From positions 2,046,001-2,110,000 of the forward strand of contig NC_014376.1 of assembly GCF_000144625.1 (NCBI RefSeq): a stretch of 64,000 bases of DNA. The letters are read 5' to 3'. Below are positions 17,261-25,814 of the stretch, in pieces; positions within the stretch are counted from its first letter, which is position 1; every line of letters begins with the position of its first letter. Source of the DNA: [Clostridium] saccharolyticum WM1 (GTDB taxonomy: Bacteria > Bacillota > Clostridia > Lachnospirales > Lachnospiraceae). The notes beneath the pieces were generated by a model. That model made no database searches. It saw only the letters and a program-made list of their open reading frames with translations, and was not told the DNA's origin. Made by a program: the position numbers and the translations under genes.

Positions 17261-18763
17261 ATGCAGGAAACTATTGTGCGGATGCAGAATATTACAAAGA
17301 CATTCCCTGGTGTCAAGGCGCTTGATGATGTTTCCTTTTCTCTGAAATCAGGAGAAGTTATGGCATTGTTAGGTGAAAACGGTGCGGGAAAGTCAACGCT
17401 GGTGAAAATATTAAGCGGTGTCTATCCAAGGGATGGGGGGACCGTAGAGGTATTCGGCTCTGAAATACGGGAAATGACCACACAGAAGGCTAAGGAACTG
17501 GGAATAGCGATCATCCATCAGGAACTGAACATGTGCCAGCATTTGACTGTGGCGGAAAATATTTTCCTGGGACGGGAACGGACAAAGGGAATGGTCCTTT
17601 CTGAAAAAGAGATGAACAAGGCGGCGGCTGAAATTCTTGGCCGCATGAATATTGAACTGGATCCTGAGGAACTGGTAGGAAACCTGGCGGTATCCAAGCA
17701 GCAGATGGTGGAAATTGCCAAGGCTCTTTCCATGAATGCCAGGGTACTGATTATGGATGAGCCTACTTCGGCCTTGACATCAAAGGAAATCAACGATTTG
17801 TTCACCATCATCAGAAAGCTGAAACAGGAAGGCTGCGGAATTGTATACATATCTCACCGTCTGGAAGAGCTGAAGCATATTGTAGACAGGGTCACCATTA
17901 TGAGAGACGGAAAATTCATCACATCCATGGATTTCGATCAGAACCGGATGGATGAGATTATCTCTCATATGGTAGGGCGGGAAATCAAACAGAAATTCCC
18001 ACGGGTCTCCTGCCCAAAAGGGAAAAAGATCCTGGAGGTCCGTAATCTTAATGCCGGGCATCTGGTCCGTGATATCAGTCTTGAGCTTCACGAAGGAGAG
18101 ATTGTGGGCATAGCAGGGCTAATGGGCGCGGGAAGGACAGAGACTACCAGAGCTATATTTGGTGCAGATCCAAAGGAATCAGGTCAGATTTTCCTGGATG
18201 GGAAGGAAGTTGCCATTCATAAGGTGGAAGATTCCATAAAGGCAGGCATTGTGCTGGCCCCTGAGGACAGAAAAAAGGATGGTCTTTGCACGAAGCTCAG
18301 CATACGGGATAACATTGCACTTCCCAACCTGGATATGCTGTGCGGAACGCTTGGAATTGTTAACAGGAAGAAAGAAAGGGAAATGACAGATAAGGCAGTG
18401 GATTCCTTAAAAATCAAGCTGCCGAACGCAGAGGTAAATGCCGGAAGCTTATCCGGCGGCAACCAGCAAAAGGTTGTGGTTGGAAAATGGCTGGCACGAA
18501 ATTCACGGGTGGTAATATTCGATGAACCCACCAGAGGCATTGACGTGGCGGCAAAGGTAGAGATCTATCACCTGATGAACGAATTAAAGCAAAAAGGGAT
18601 TGGGGTTTTGTTTGTTTCATCGGAAATGCCGGAAGTTCTAGGCATCAGTGACCGGATCATTGTCATGTGTGACGGGAAGATTACAGGAGAAATGATGACG
18701 GCTGAGGCAACCCAGGACCTGATCCTGAAATATGCGACTCAGTTTGAAAGTAAGATCAGTTAA
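17261..18763 (+). CDS. Sugar ABC transporter ATP-binding protein (RbsA/MglA type)
   Basis: A 500-residue tandem ATPase with intact first-half motifs (GENGAGKST, DEPTSALTS, ISHRLEE) and a normal second half (GLMGAGRTE, LSGGNQQKV, DEPTRGIDV). It energises import of a monosaccharide with the next two genes. The ATG at 17261 is preferred: GAGGGTGAG lies five to seven bases before it, whereas in-frame upstream starts at 17210 and 17246 lack a good site. It contrasts directly with its degenerate relative one gene upstream. Confidence 0.93.
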   Translation: MQETIVRMQNITKTFPGVKALDDVSFSLKSGEVMALLGENGAGKSTLVKILSGVYPRDGGTVEVFGSEIREMTTQKAKELGIAIIHQELNMCQHLTVAENIFLGRERTKGMVLSEKEMNKAAAEILGRMNIELDPEELVGNLAVSKQQMVEIAKALSMNARVLIMDEPTSALTSKEINDLFTIIRKLKQEGCGIVYISHRLEELKHIVDRVTIMRDGKFITSMDFDQNRMDEIISHMVGREIKQKFPRVSCPKGKKILEVRNLNAGHLVRDISLELHEGEIVGIAGLMGAGRTETTRAIFGADPKESGQIFLDGKEVAIHKVEDSIKAGIVLAPEDRKKDGLCTKLSIRDNIALPNLDMLCGTLGIVNRKKEREMTDKAVDSLKIKLPNAEVNAGSLSGGNQQKVVVGKWLARNSRVVIFDEPTRGIDVAAKVEIYHLMNELKQKGIGVLFVSSEMPEVLGISDRIIVMCDGKITGEMMTAEATQDLILKYATQFESKIS

Positions 18764-18785
18764 GAGAAGGGCAAGGAGAGGTAAC

Positions 18786-19793
18786 ATGAATAGTAAAAGA
18801 CAGAGTTGGTATAAAAGGCTGTTTGCCGTTCGCGGGATGGGGCAGGTAGTCACTGTAGGTTTAGGACTTATCGTCATGTGCATTGTTTTCGGCATCATAA
18901 ACCCTACATTCTTTTCCGGGAAAAATGTTGCGAACCTTTTACGCCAGATTGCGCCGATTCTGTTAATCGGCATCGGCCAGTCCTATGTATTGATCACCGG
19001 CAACATTGACTTGTCTATCGGTTCTGTGGTAGGCATGAGCTGTATGATATCTGCGACAATGATGACAAAGGGCATGAATCCATGGGCAGCAGTGCTTCTC
19101 ACCTTGCTGTGCTGTCTGATCGTAGGTATCGTCAACGGCCTTCTGGTAGCAAAGTGTAAGCTTCCGCCCTTTATTGCAACCTTAGGCACCATGACAATTG
19201 CCAGAGGCATTGCCCAGATCGTCAATAACAACTACAACACCGATGCTATCGGAGACGCAGCAAAGGGATTTCGGAATTTCTTTTATTATGGAAAGATCGC
19301 CGGGGTGTACAACACGGTAATCATATCCATTGTCTTATGGCTGGTATTTAATTTCTTATTAAGTAAGACCAGGACCGGACGGCACATTTACGCAATCGGC
19401 AGCAACATCGAGGCCTCCAAGCTGTCCGGAGTTAATATTGTGGCAACCACAACAAAGGCTTACTTAGTCAGTGCCTTCTGCTCCTGCATCGTAGGACTGG
19501 TAATCTGTGCGACAAGCGGTATGGGTACCATGGATGCTGGCAATGCCTATGAAATGTATGCTGTGGCGGCTTCTGTAATCGGAGGTGTGTCAACCCTGGG
19601 AGGACAAGGAATCCTCATCGGTACGGTGATCGGCGCTTCCATCTGGGGCGTACTGCAGAACGGGCTTCAGTTTGCAGGGGCTCCCGTTGCCATTCGGAAT
19701 ATTGTTATCGGAGCCATTGTGGTGATCTCCGTATTGATTGATGTAATTGTAAGAAGCGGAAAGCTAGGGAAGAAAAGCAAGTTAGAACCGTAA
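18786..19793 (+). CDS. Sugar ABC transporter permease (RbsC type)
   Basis: A 335-residue BPD_transp_2 membrane protein. The motifs ILLIGIGQSYVLITGNIDLS and FIATLGTMTIARG are those of the CUT2 permeases. The ATG at 18786 follows AAGGAGAGG; the open frame extends upstream but into the ATPase gene. It forms the channel for the neighbouring ATPase. Confidence 0.92.
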   Translation: MNSKRQSWYKRLFAVRGMGQVVTVGLGLIVMCIVFGIINPTFFSGKNVANLLRQIAPILLIGIGQSYVLITGNIDLSIGSVVGMSCMISATMMTKGMNPWAAVLLTLLCCLIVGIVNGLLVAKCKLPPFIATLGTMTIARGIAQIVNNNYNTDAIGDAAKGFRNFFYYGKIAGVYNTVIISIVLWLVFNFLLSKTRTGRHIYAIGSNIEASKLSGVNIVATTTKAYLVSAFCSCIVGLVICATSGMGTMDAGNAYEMYAVAASVIGGVSTLGGQGILIGTVIGASIWGVLQNGLQFAGAPVAIRNIVIGAIVVISVLIDVIVRSGKLGKKSKLEP

Positions 19794-19863
19794 ACATGGT
19801 ATTGGAGCCTGAGGCTTTGATATAGGCAAATTAAAACATCCAAATTTAAGGAGGAAAAGGTTT

Positions 19864-20877
19864 ATGAAGCGAAAGGTATTGGCGGCTGTTCTTTCAATGG
19901 GAATGATTGTATCCATGTGTGCAGGCTGCAGCAGCGGGCAGAAGGAGGCGGCCGCTACGACAGGAGCAACCACTGCGGCTGCTACAGAGGCAGCGACTAC
20001 TACAGCAGGGGAAACAAAGAAAGAGGAAGCTTCCGGGGGAGGCGCTCACAAGGTTTATTTAATCACCATGGATCAAATGGACCAGCACTGGGTAAACGTA
20101 GATGCTGGTGCCCAGAAAGCAGTGAAGGAGCTTGGGAATGTAGATTATAAGTGGCTGGCTCCTGATGTGAAAGATGATGCGAAGCAGATCGAATGCATTA
20201 ATAATGCCGTAGCAGGAGGCGCTGAGGCTATTTTACTGGCAGCCAACGGTCCTGATGCAGTTACAGCATCCTTACAGGAAGCCATGGACGCAGGAGTTAA
20301 GGTGGTATACGTTGATTCCGCTGCTTCTCTGCCAGCCATCCAGACTCTTGCTACAGACAATAAGGCTGCAGGAAAAACTGCAGGAGAAGAAATGATCAAA
20401 GCCTTAAAGGCCAAAGGAATTGAATCAGGTAAGATCGGCATCGTCAATGTCAATGCTGCGACTGCATCCACAGTAGCCAGAGAAGAAGGCTTCCGTTCCG
20501 CATTTGAAGGATCTAAGTTTGAAATTCTGGAAACCCAGTACGGAGAAGGCGATGCTGCAAAATCTAAAGATATTGCGGCAAACTATATCACCCAGGGCTG
20601 TGTCGGTATCTTTGGAGCCAATGAAGGCTCTACCGTTGGAACCGGCAACGCAATCCAGGAAGCTGGCGAGACCGTTATCGGTGTTGGCTTTGATAAATCC
20701 GACATGATCCTTCAGCTGATCAAGGATGGCTATCTCCTGGCAACCATGGCTCAGAATCCTGATGTTATGGGATATGAGGGAGTGAAGACGGCGGTTAATG
20801 CTCTGGAAGGCAAGGATACAGGAGACAAGAACGTGGACACAGGAGTTTCCGTTCTTACAAAGGAAACCGTAAAGTAA
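19864..20877 (+). CDS. Sugar-binding lipoprotein
   Basis: A 337-residue substrate-binding protein: signal peptide with lipobox CAGC (Cys22), an Ala/Thr/Glu linker to about residue 60, then a Peripla_BP_4 domain (HKVYLITMDQMDQHWVNV). It is lipid-anchored and should deliver one monosaccharide to the transporter. The sugar is unknown: the domain differs from the RbsB at 6669, and the linked ROK protein gives no firm clue. TTAAGGAGG precedes the ATG. Confidence 0.9.
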   Translation: MKRKVLAAVLSMGMIVSMCAGCSSGQKEAAATTGATTAAATEAATTTAGETKKEEASGGGAHKVYLITMDQMDQHWVNVDAGAQKAVKELGNVDYKWLAPDVKDDAKQIECINNAVAGGAEAILLAANGPDAVTASLQEAMDAGVKVVYVDSAASLPAIQTLATDNKAAGKTAGEEMIKALKAKGIESGKIGIVNVNAATASTVAREEGFRSAFEGSKFEILETQYGEGDAAKSKDIAANYITQGCVGIFGANEGSTVGTGNAIQEAGETVIGVGFDKSDMILQLIKDGYLLATMAQNPDVMGYEGVKTAVNALEGKDTGDKNVDTGVSVLTKETVK

Positions 20878-20917
20878 TGACGGGGAGAAACCCGTAATTG
20901 GATTACAAAACAGGGAT

Positions 20918-20948
20918 AGAGCAGGGCCGGTACGCCGGTTCCTGCTCT
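20918..20948 (+). terminator. Strong hairpin after the binding-protein gene
   Basis: AGAGCAGG (20918-20925) pairs with CCTGCTCT (20941-20948) around an inner CCGG/CCGG stem. The T-run is weak and displaced, so it may stabilise the 3' end or terminate only in part. A second GC-rich hairpin (GTTCGA at 21001-21006 with TCGAAC at 21023-21028) follows before the ROK gene. Confidence 0.55.
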
Positions 20949-21063
20949 GTTGGCATATATTTTTCATGAAGACAATCTGACCGCCTGCATGAAAAAAGCC
21001 GTTCGACCAGCCGGCCGGCCAATCGAACTTCCTTACAATATATAGAAGAGCGGAGGTATTATC

Positions 21064-22017
21064 ATGCATATCATAGGATTTGATATTGGAGGAACCAAGT
21101 GTGCGGTTCTGCTTTGCCGTTTGGAGGGGGAGCATGTTATATGGTATGACCGTATGGAAACACAGACAACACCAGACTGGAAAGCGGTTTTAGATGCCTT
21201 ATGCAGCCATGCGGATGAAATGCTGAAGGTTTATGGAGTCTGCCGGTCAGACTGCTGTATCGGTATCTCCTGCGGAGGACCATTAAGCCGGGACAGAACG
21301 GTCATCAGTTCACCGCCAAACCTGCCGGGCTGGGATTCTGTTCCTGTAACAGCTTACCTGTCGGAAAAGCTTATGATGCCTGCCAGAATGTTAAATGATG
21401 CCGATGCCTGCGCCCTTGCTGAATGGAAGTATGGGGCCGGAAAGGGATCGCTTCATATGATATTTCTGACCTTTGGCACCGGACTTGGAGCAGGACTTAT
21501 TCTGAACGGCCGTTTGTATACGGGGGCATGCGGCATGGCAGGAGAAGTGGGCCATGTCCGCCTGACAGAGGATGGACCGGTGGGATACGGAAAGAAAGGA
21601 AGTCTGGAGGGATTTTGCAGCGGCGGGGGAATCCGTCAGATGGCCATAAAAAAAGCGGAGCAGATGGAAAGAGAGGGGGAAAAAGCCTCCTTCCAGACGG
21701 GAAATAAGGAATCCGTAAAAGCAAAGGATGTGGTGGAGGCCGCCAGGGCAGGTCACGAGGATGCCGCAGAATTGCTAAGGGAGTCGGGAGCATATTTTGG
21801 GAAAGGACTGTCCATACTTATCGATATCCTGAATCCGGAGGTGATAGTGGCCGGAAGCATATATGCCAGAAGCCACGAATTTCTGGAAACAGCCATGTGG
21901 GAGGAGATCCGCAGGGAGGCTCTTGCCTCATCGGCGGCTGCGTGCAGGATTGTACCAGCCCTTCTTGGGGAGCGGATCGGAGACTATGGAGCTGTTATGG
22001 CTGCGGTCTATGAATAA
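21064..22017 (+). CDS. ROK-family protein, probable sugar kinase
   Basis: A 317-residue ROK protein without an N-terminal HTH, so more likely a kinase than a repressor. The phosphate loop FDIGGTKCA (5-13) and the second motif LTFGTGLGAGLILNG are intact, as are the catalytic Asp in MLNDADACAL and the metal-site His in EVGHVRL. The usual zinc motif CxCGxxGCxE is replaced by VGYGKKGSLEGF, so the structural zinc site is lost. It probably phosphorylates the sugar brought in by the upstream transporter. CGGAGG precedes the ATG. Confidence 0.85.
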   Translation: MHIIGFDIGGTKCAVLLCRLEGEHVIWYDRMETQTTPDWKAVLDALCSHADEMLKVYGVCRSDCCIGISCGGPLSRDRTVISSPPNLPGWDSVPVTAYLSEKLMMPARMLNDADACALAEWKYGAGKGSLHMIFLTFGTGLGAGLILNGRLYTGACGMAGEVGHVRLTEDGPVGYGKKGSLEGFCSGGGIRQMAIKKAEQMEREGEKASFQTGNKESVKAKDVVEAARAGHEDAAELLRESGAYFGKGLSILIDILNPEVIVAGSIYARSHEFLETAMWEEIRREALASSAAACRIVPALLGERIGDYGAVMAAVYE

Positions 22018-22041
22018 GGATGGGATTTTTTTAAAAGAACG

Positions 22042-22070
22042 GTGACAACAGGGAAGGAACGTGGTAAAAT
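22042..22070 (+). promoter_or_regulatory. Promoter of the MATE gene
   Basis: GTGACA (22042-22047) and TAAAAT (22065-22070) with a 17-base spacer. A small inverted repeat, CGCCT/AGGCG, lies in the leader just after it. Confidence 0.65.
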
Positions 22071-22124
22071 ATCCTTTGCGCCTCCTAAAAGGCGATAAAA
22101 TTTATGAGCAGGGGATGGAAAATA

Positions 22125-23483
22125 ATGGAAACCGATATGACAAGAGGGAATCCTCTTCCAATCATTTTAAAATTCACACTTCCGCTTCTCATGGGAAATA
22201 TCTTTCAACAGCTTTATAATATGGTGGATACCATAATCGTAGGCCGCTTTGTAGGTCCGGATGCCCTTGCTGCCGTTGGTTCCACTGGCACGATTATGTT
22301 TCTGGTCATAGGATTTTCACAGGGAATGAGTACCGGGTTTACGGTCCTTACCAGTCAGCGGTTTGGAGCAGGGGATGAAAACGGCGCAAAACGCTCCGTA
22401 GCCAACGGGATCCTCCTTTCATTTTTCGTTGTTGTGCTCATGACAGTTCTAAGCCTTTTCTTCATGGAAACACTTTTAAGAGCGATGAACACACCTGAAA
22501 ATATTTTCGAGGACGCCTATACTTATATTTCCATCATCTGTATGGGAATCGCTGCAAATGTGTTTTATAATTTGTTTTCTTCGTATCTCCGCTCCGTCGG
22601 AAACAGCCGGATTCCCCTGATGTTTCTTATGTTTTCCGCCAGCCTGAATGTTGTACTGGATCTTGTGTTTATTATTAATTTTAAAATGGGAGTGGCGGGA
22701 GCTGCATGGGCAACGAACCTGTCCCAGGGGATATCAGCAGTTCTTTGCATTTCCTATATCTATAAAAAGGTACCGGTCCTTACTCCAAAGAGTCATCACT
22801 GGAGACTGAATGAGACTGACACAAAGCGTCAGCTTTCTGTGGGGATTCCTATGGCTCTTCAGTTCGGGATTACGGCTTCTGGAACCATTATCATGCAGTC
22901 GGCAGTTAATCTGTTTGGCTCTACCGCAGTAGCAGCCTATACGGCGGCCAATAAGTTTCAGGGCATGGTACTTCAGGGTATGGTGGCTATGGGGCAGACA
23001 ATGGCCACATATTCCGGTCAGAATTACGGAAAGGGAGATATCAAAAGGATTCGCCACGGTGTCAGGCTTGTGTTAGGGACCGGTGTTGTTTACTCGGTTC
23101 TCTCTTCCGTTATTGTCTGCCTGATCCTTCCTTATGCATTAAGGCTGTTTTTCTCCGGTAATGTGGACATTGGGGAAATGCTTCCATGGGCGAAAACCTA
23201 TATCTATTTGTGCGCAATTTTTTATATTCCTCTTGGAATGATTTTTATATTCAGAAACACCATGCAGGGATGCGGCTATGGTTTTCTTCCCATGCTGGGA
23301 GGCGTAGTGGAGCTTGCTGCCAGGCTGGTAACAGCGGCATTGTCCATCCGGCTTTTAAGCTTTCCTCTGGCCTGTGCCTGCGATCCGGCTGCCTGGACCA
23401 GTGCCGGATTATTTACGGCAATTTCATATATTTATATTATGAAGAAGGTGGAGAAAAACAGGGAAATCAGCAGTTCTGTGTGA
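22125..23483 (+). CDS. MATE family efflux transporter
   Basis: A 452-residue protein with 12 predicted membrane segments. The start METDMTRGNPLPIILKF followed by LPLLMGNIFQQLYNMVDTI is highly typical of the Clostridia MATE group, which exports drugs or metabolites in exchange for Na+ or H+. The ATG at 22125 was chosen because GGGGATGG lies seven bases upstream and the family start motif follows; an in-frame ATG at 22104 lacks an SD. It has its own promoter and seems independent of the sugar cluster. Confidence 0.93.
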   Translation: METDMTRGNPLPIILKFTLPLLMGNIFQQLYNMVDTIIVGRFVGPDALAAVGSTGTIMFLVIGFSQGMSTGFTVLTSQRFGAGDENGAKRSVANGILLSFFVVVLMTVLSLFFMETLLRAMNTPENIFEDAYTYISIICMGIAANVFYNLFSSYLRSVGNSRIPLMFLMFSASLNVVLDLVFIINFKMGVAGAAWATNLSQGISAVLCISYIYKKVPVLTPKSHHWRLNETDTKRQLSVGIPMALQFGITASGTIIMQSAVNLFGSTAVAAYTAANKFQGMVLQGMVAMGQTMATYSGQNYGKGDIKRIRHGVRLVLGTGVVYSVLSSVIVCLILPYALRLFFSGNVDIGEMLPWAKTYIYLCAIFYIPLGMIFIFRNTMQGCGYGFLPMLGGVVELAARLVTAALSIRLLSFPLACACDPAAWTSAGLFTAISYIYIMKKVEKNREISSSV

Positions 23484-23507
23484 TCTTTTAAAATTCTTAA
23501 ATTCATA

Positions 23508-23536
23508 TTGATTTATACATTAATATTTAGTATATT
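23508..23536 (+). promoter_or_regulatory. Promoter of the plsX operon
   Basis: TTGATT (23508-23513), 17 bases, TATATT (23531-23536) in an AT-rich stretch. The plsX start follows 43 bases later with AAAGGAG before it. Confidence 0.7.
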
Positions 23537-23579
23537 ATGTAATAGATTATCTTAGGCAGTATTCGAAAGGAGAATCACG

Positions 23580-24629
23580 ATGATAAGAGTAGCTGTGGAC
23601 GCCATGGGCGGCGACTATGCACCGGCCCAGATGGTTGCCGGGGCCGTAGAGGCGGTAAACGCGAATAAAGAAATTCAGGTTCTCTTAGTAGGGCAGGAAC
23701 ATATAGTATCAGAAGAGCTGAAAAAGCATACGTATCAAAAGGAGCAGATACAGGTTGTGAATGCGTCAGAGGTAATCGAGACGGAAGAACCTCCGGTTAA
23801 CGCCATACGAAAGAAGAAAGATTCTTCCATCGTTGTGGGAATGAATCTGGTAAAACAAAAGGAGGCGGATGCATTTGTATCGGCCGGCAGTTCAGGCGCT
23901 ATACTGGTTGGCGGACAGGTGATTGTCGGACGGATAAAAGGGGTGGAGCGACCACCGCTGGCTCCGCTTATTCCTACTGAAAAAGGCGTTTCCCTGCTGA
24001 TTGACTGCGGAGCTAATGTAGATGCAAGGCCTTCCCATCTGGTACAGTTCGCCAGAATGGGATCCCTATACATGGAGCATGTAGTGGGGATCAAGAATCC
24101 AAGGGTGGCCATCGTCAACATAGGCGCAGAAGAGGAAAAGGGAAATGCGCTTGTAAAGGAGACCTTTCCACTGTTAAAGGAGTGTAAGGATATCCATTTT
24201 ACCGGAAGCATTGAAGCCAGAGAGATTCCGCATGGCGGTGCAGATGTCATTGTTTGTGAGGCATTTGTGGGCAATGTAATTCTGAAGCTTTACGAAGGAG
24301 TGGGTGCGACCTTAATAGGCAAGGTGAAAAGCGGTATGATGGGAAGTTTCAGGAGCAAAATCGGAGCTCTGCTTGTAAAGCCTGCTTTAAAGGAAACCCT
24401 AAAATCATTTGATGCATCCCAGTACGGCGGAGCACCGCTTCTGGGGCTGAATGGCCTGGTAGTAAAGACTCATGGGAATTCCAAAGCAATAGAAGTAAAG
24501 AACTCCATACTTCAATGCGTAACCTTCAAAGAACAGGGAATTAATGATAAGATAAGAGAAAGTCTTAGAAAAAATGAAGGAACGCCCTTCGGGCATACTA
24601 CTATGCCCAATAAGAATGGGCAAGAATAA
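23580..24629 (+). CDS. plsX: Phosphate acyltransferase PlsX
   Basis: A 349-residue enzyme that makes acyl-phosphate from acyl-ACP for membrane phospholipid synthesis. The family start [15 protein letters not shown] is clear, as are [12 protein letters not shown] and [15 protein letters not shown]. It is followed by acpP, its substrate carrier, as in many Firmicutes. The last codons (about 333-349, [16 protein letters not shown]) lie in a repeat element at 24579-24634, so the natural C-terminus has been replaced or extended by repeat sequence. Confidence 0.95.
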   Translation: MIRVAVDAMGGDYAPAQMVAGAVEAVNANKEIQVLLVGQEHIVSEELKKHTYQKEQIQVVNASEVIETEEPPVNAIRKKKDSSIVVGMNLVKQKEADAFVSAGSSGAILVGGQVIVGRIKGVERPPLAPLIPTEKGVSLLIDCGANVDARPSHLVQFARMGSLYMEHVVGIKNPRVAIVNIGAEEEKGNALVKETFPLLKECKDIHFTGSIEAREIPHGGADVIVCEAFVGNVILKLYEGVGATLIGKVKSGMMGSFRSKIGALLVKPALKETLKSFDASQYGGAPLLGLNGLVVKTHGNSKAIEVKNSILQCVTFKEQGINDKIRESLRKNEGTPFGHTTMPNKNGQE

Positions 24630-24634
24630 GGAAA
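24579..24634 (+). repeat. Two-hairpin repeat, copy A (end of plsX)
   Basis: Begins GGAA and ends TAAGGAAA. Hairpin 1: GCCC-TTC-GGGC (24584-24594). Hairpin 2: TGCCCA (24603-24608) with TGGGCA (24616-24621), 7-base loop. It aligns end to end with the copies at 25669 and 39660. It encodes the last residues of PlsX and its stop codon. Confidence 0.8.
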
Positions 24635-24663
24635 TCAAGAATAGGAGAGAGGAAGGAAAAAAA

Positions 24664-24894
24664 ATGGAATTTGAGAAGTTACAGAACATAATTGCAGAGG
24701 TATTAAATATTGAGCCGGATGAGGTGACCATGAACTCCACATTTGTGGATGACCTTGGCGCTGACTCCCTTGATGTGTTCCAGATCATTATGGGCATTGA
24801 GGAGGAATTTGATATCGAGATTCCGACAGAAGTGGCAGAAAACATCGTAAGTGTCAGCGACGCAGTAGAACAGATCAAGAATGCTTTAAATTAA
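24664..24894 (+). CDS. acpP: Acyl carrier protein
   Basis: A 76-residue acidic protein with the phosphopantetheine site DDLGADSLD (Ser35). It carries growing acyl chains in fatty acid synthesis. The ATG at 24664 follows AGGAGAGAGGAAGG; longer in-frame starts lie in plsX. The order plsX-acpP-rnc-smc-ftsY is classic for Firmicutes. Confidence 0.97.
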   Translation: MEFEKLQNIIAEVLNIEPDEVTMNSTFVDDLGADSLDVFQIIMGIEEEFDIEIPTEVAENIVSVSDAVEQIKNALN

Positions 24895-24902
24895 TAGATG
24901 TG

Positions 24903-24945
24903 GGTGCTGCCGGGGACTTTTCAGTCTGTCCGCAGCACCTTCTTT
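24903..24945 (+). terminator. Hairpin between acpP and rnc
   Basis: GGTGCTGC (24903-24910) pairs with GCAGCACC (24932-24939), with further inner pairing, then TTCTTT. Probably a partial terminator that lets acpP be expressed above rnc and smc. Confidence 0.6.
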
Positions 24946-24967
24946 CATAATGAGAAAGAGGTGTATG

Positions 24968-25669
24968 ATGAGCAGAAATTTAAAAGAACTGGAGGAACGG
25001 ATCGGCTACCGTTTTTCGGACAGGCATCTTATGACACAGGCTATGACCCACAGCTCCTATGCCAATGAGCACCGGTTAAACAAGCTGGAATGCAACGAGC
25101 GCCTGGAGTTTTTAGGCGACTCTGTTCTGGAAGTGGTTTCCAGTGACTGCCTGTATCATAAATATCCGGAAAAGCCGGAGGGGGATTTAACAAAGATACG
25201 CGCCAGCATCGTCTGTGAGCCGACTCTTGCCTATTGTGCGGAGAGTATAAGACTTGGGGAATATCTGCTTTTGGGTAAGGGGGAAGAGGCCACAGGAGGC
25301 AGGGGACGTGCGTCGATTGTATCGGATGCTATGGAAGCGCTGATTGGGGCCATTTATCTGGACGGTGGTTTTGCTAATGCAAAAGAGTTTATCCTTCGTT
25401 TCATCATGAATGATCTGGAACATAAGCAGCTCTTTTATGATAGCAAGACTATCTTGCAGGAGATCGTACAGAGAAAAACAGACGAGCCGTTAAGCTATGA
25501 GCTTTTGCGGGAAGAAGGGCCGGATCACAACAAAGTGTTCGAGGCTCAGGTTCTGATCGGACAGGAGGTTATCGGGCAGGGGACCGGACGGACGAAAAAG
25601 GCAGCGGAGCAGGTAGCTGCCTATCATGGAATCCTCAGCCTTAAAAGCATGGAAACACCCTTAGAATAG
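24968..25669 (+). CDS. rnc: Ribonuclease III
   Basis: A 233-residue double-strand-specific endoribonuclease. The signature NERLEFLGDSVLE (about 44-56) holds the catalytic acidic residues; a second acidic site SDAMEALIGAIYLDGG follows, and the last 70 residues are a dsRNA-binding domain (PDHNKVFEAQV, GRTKKAAEQVAA). The ATG at 24968 was chosen because GAGG is six bases before it. The last six residues (METPLE) and the stop codon are written by a partial repeat sequence (GGAAACACCC at 25651). Confidence 0.95.
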   Translation: MSRNLKELEERIGYRFSDRHLMTQAMTHSSYANEHRLNKLECNERLEFLGDSVLEVVSSDCLYHKYPEKPEGDLTKIRASIVCEPTLAYCAESIRLGEYLLLGKGEEATGGRGRASIVSDAMEALIGAIYLDGGFANAKEFILRFIMNDLEHKQLFYDSKTILQEIVQRKTDEPLSYELLREEGPDHNKVFEAQVLIGQEVIGQGTGRTKKAAEQVAAYHGILSLKSMETPLE

Positions 25670-25777
25670 GAAACACCCTCCGGGTATACCTTTATGTCCA
25701 TAAAACATGGACAATAAATAGGAAACACCCTCCGGGTATACCTTTATGTCCATAAAACATGGACAATAAATAGGAAA
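25651..25777 (+). repeat. Tandem two-hairpin repeats, copies B1 and B2 (rnc-smc junction)
   Basis: Two identical 52-base units (25669-25720 and 25721-25772), a closing GGAAA, and a partial third start GGAAACACCC at 25651-25660. Each unit has hairpin 1 ACCC-TCC-GGGT and hairpin 2 TGTCCA/TGGACA with a 7-base loop. Compared with copy A both stems show paired changes that keep pairing (GCCC:GGGC to ACCC:GGGT; TGCCCA:TGGGCA to TGTCCA:TGGACA). Confidence 0.92.
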
Positions 25778-25814
25778 AGAAAGGGCAGGCCTGTTAGGTC
25801 TGTCAGCGTGGGAT

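Noticed and set aside
25669..25772. Tandem repeats as a possible CRISPR array
   Set aside because: The two units are directly adjacent with no spacers and contain two internal hairpins each; no cas genes nearby.
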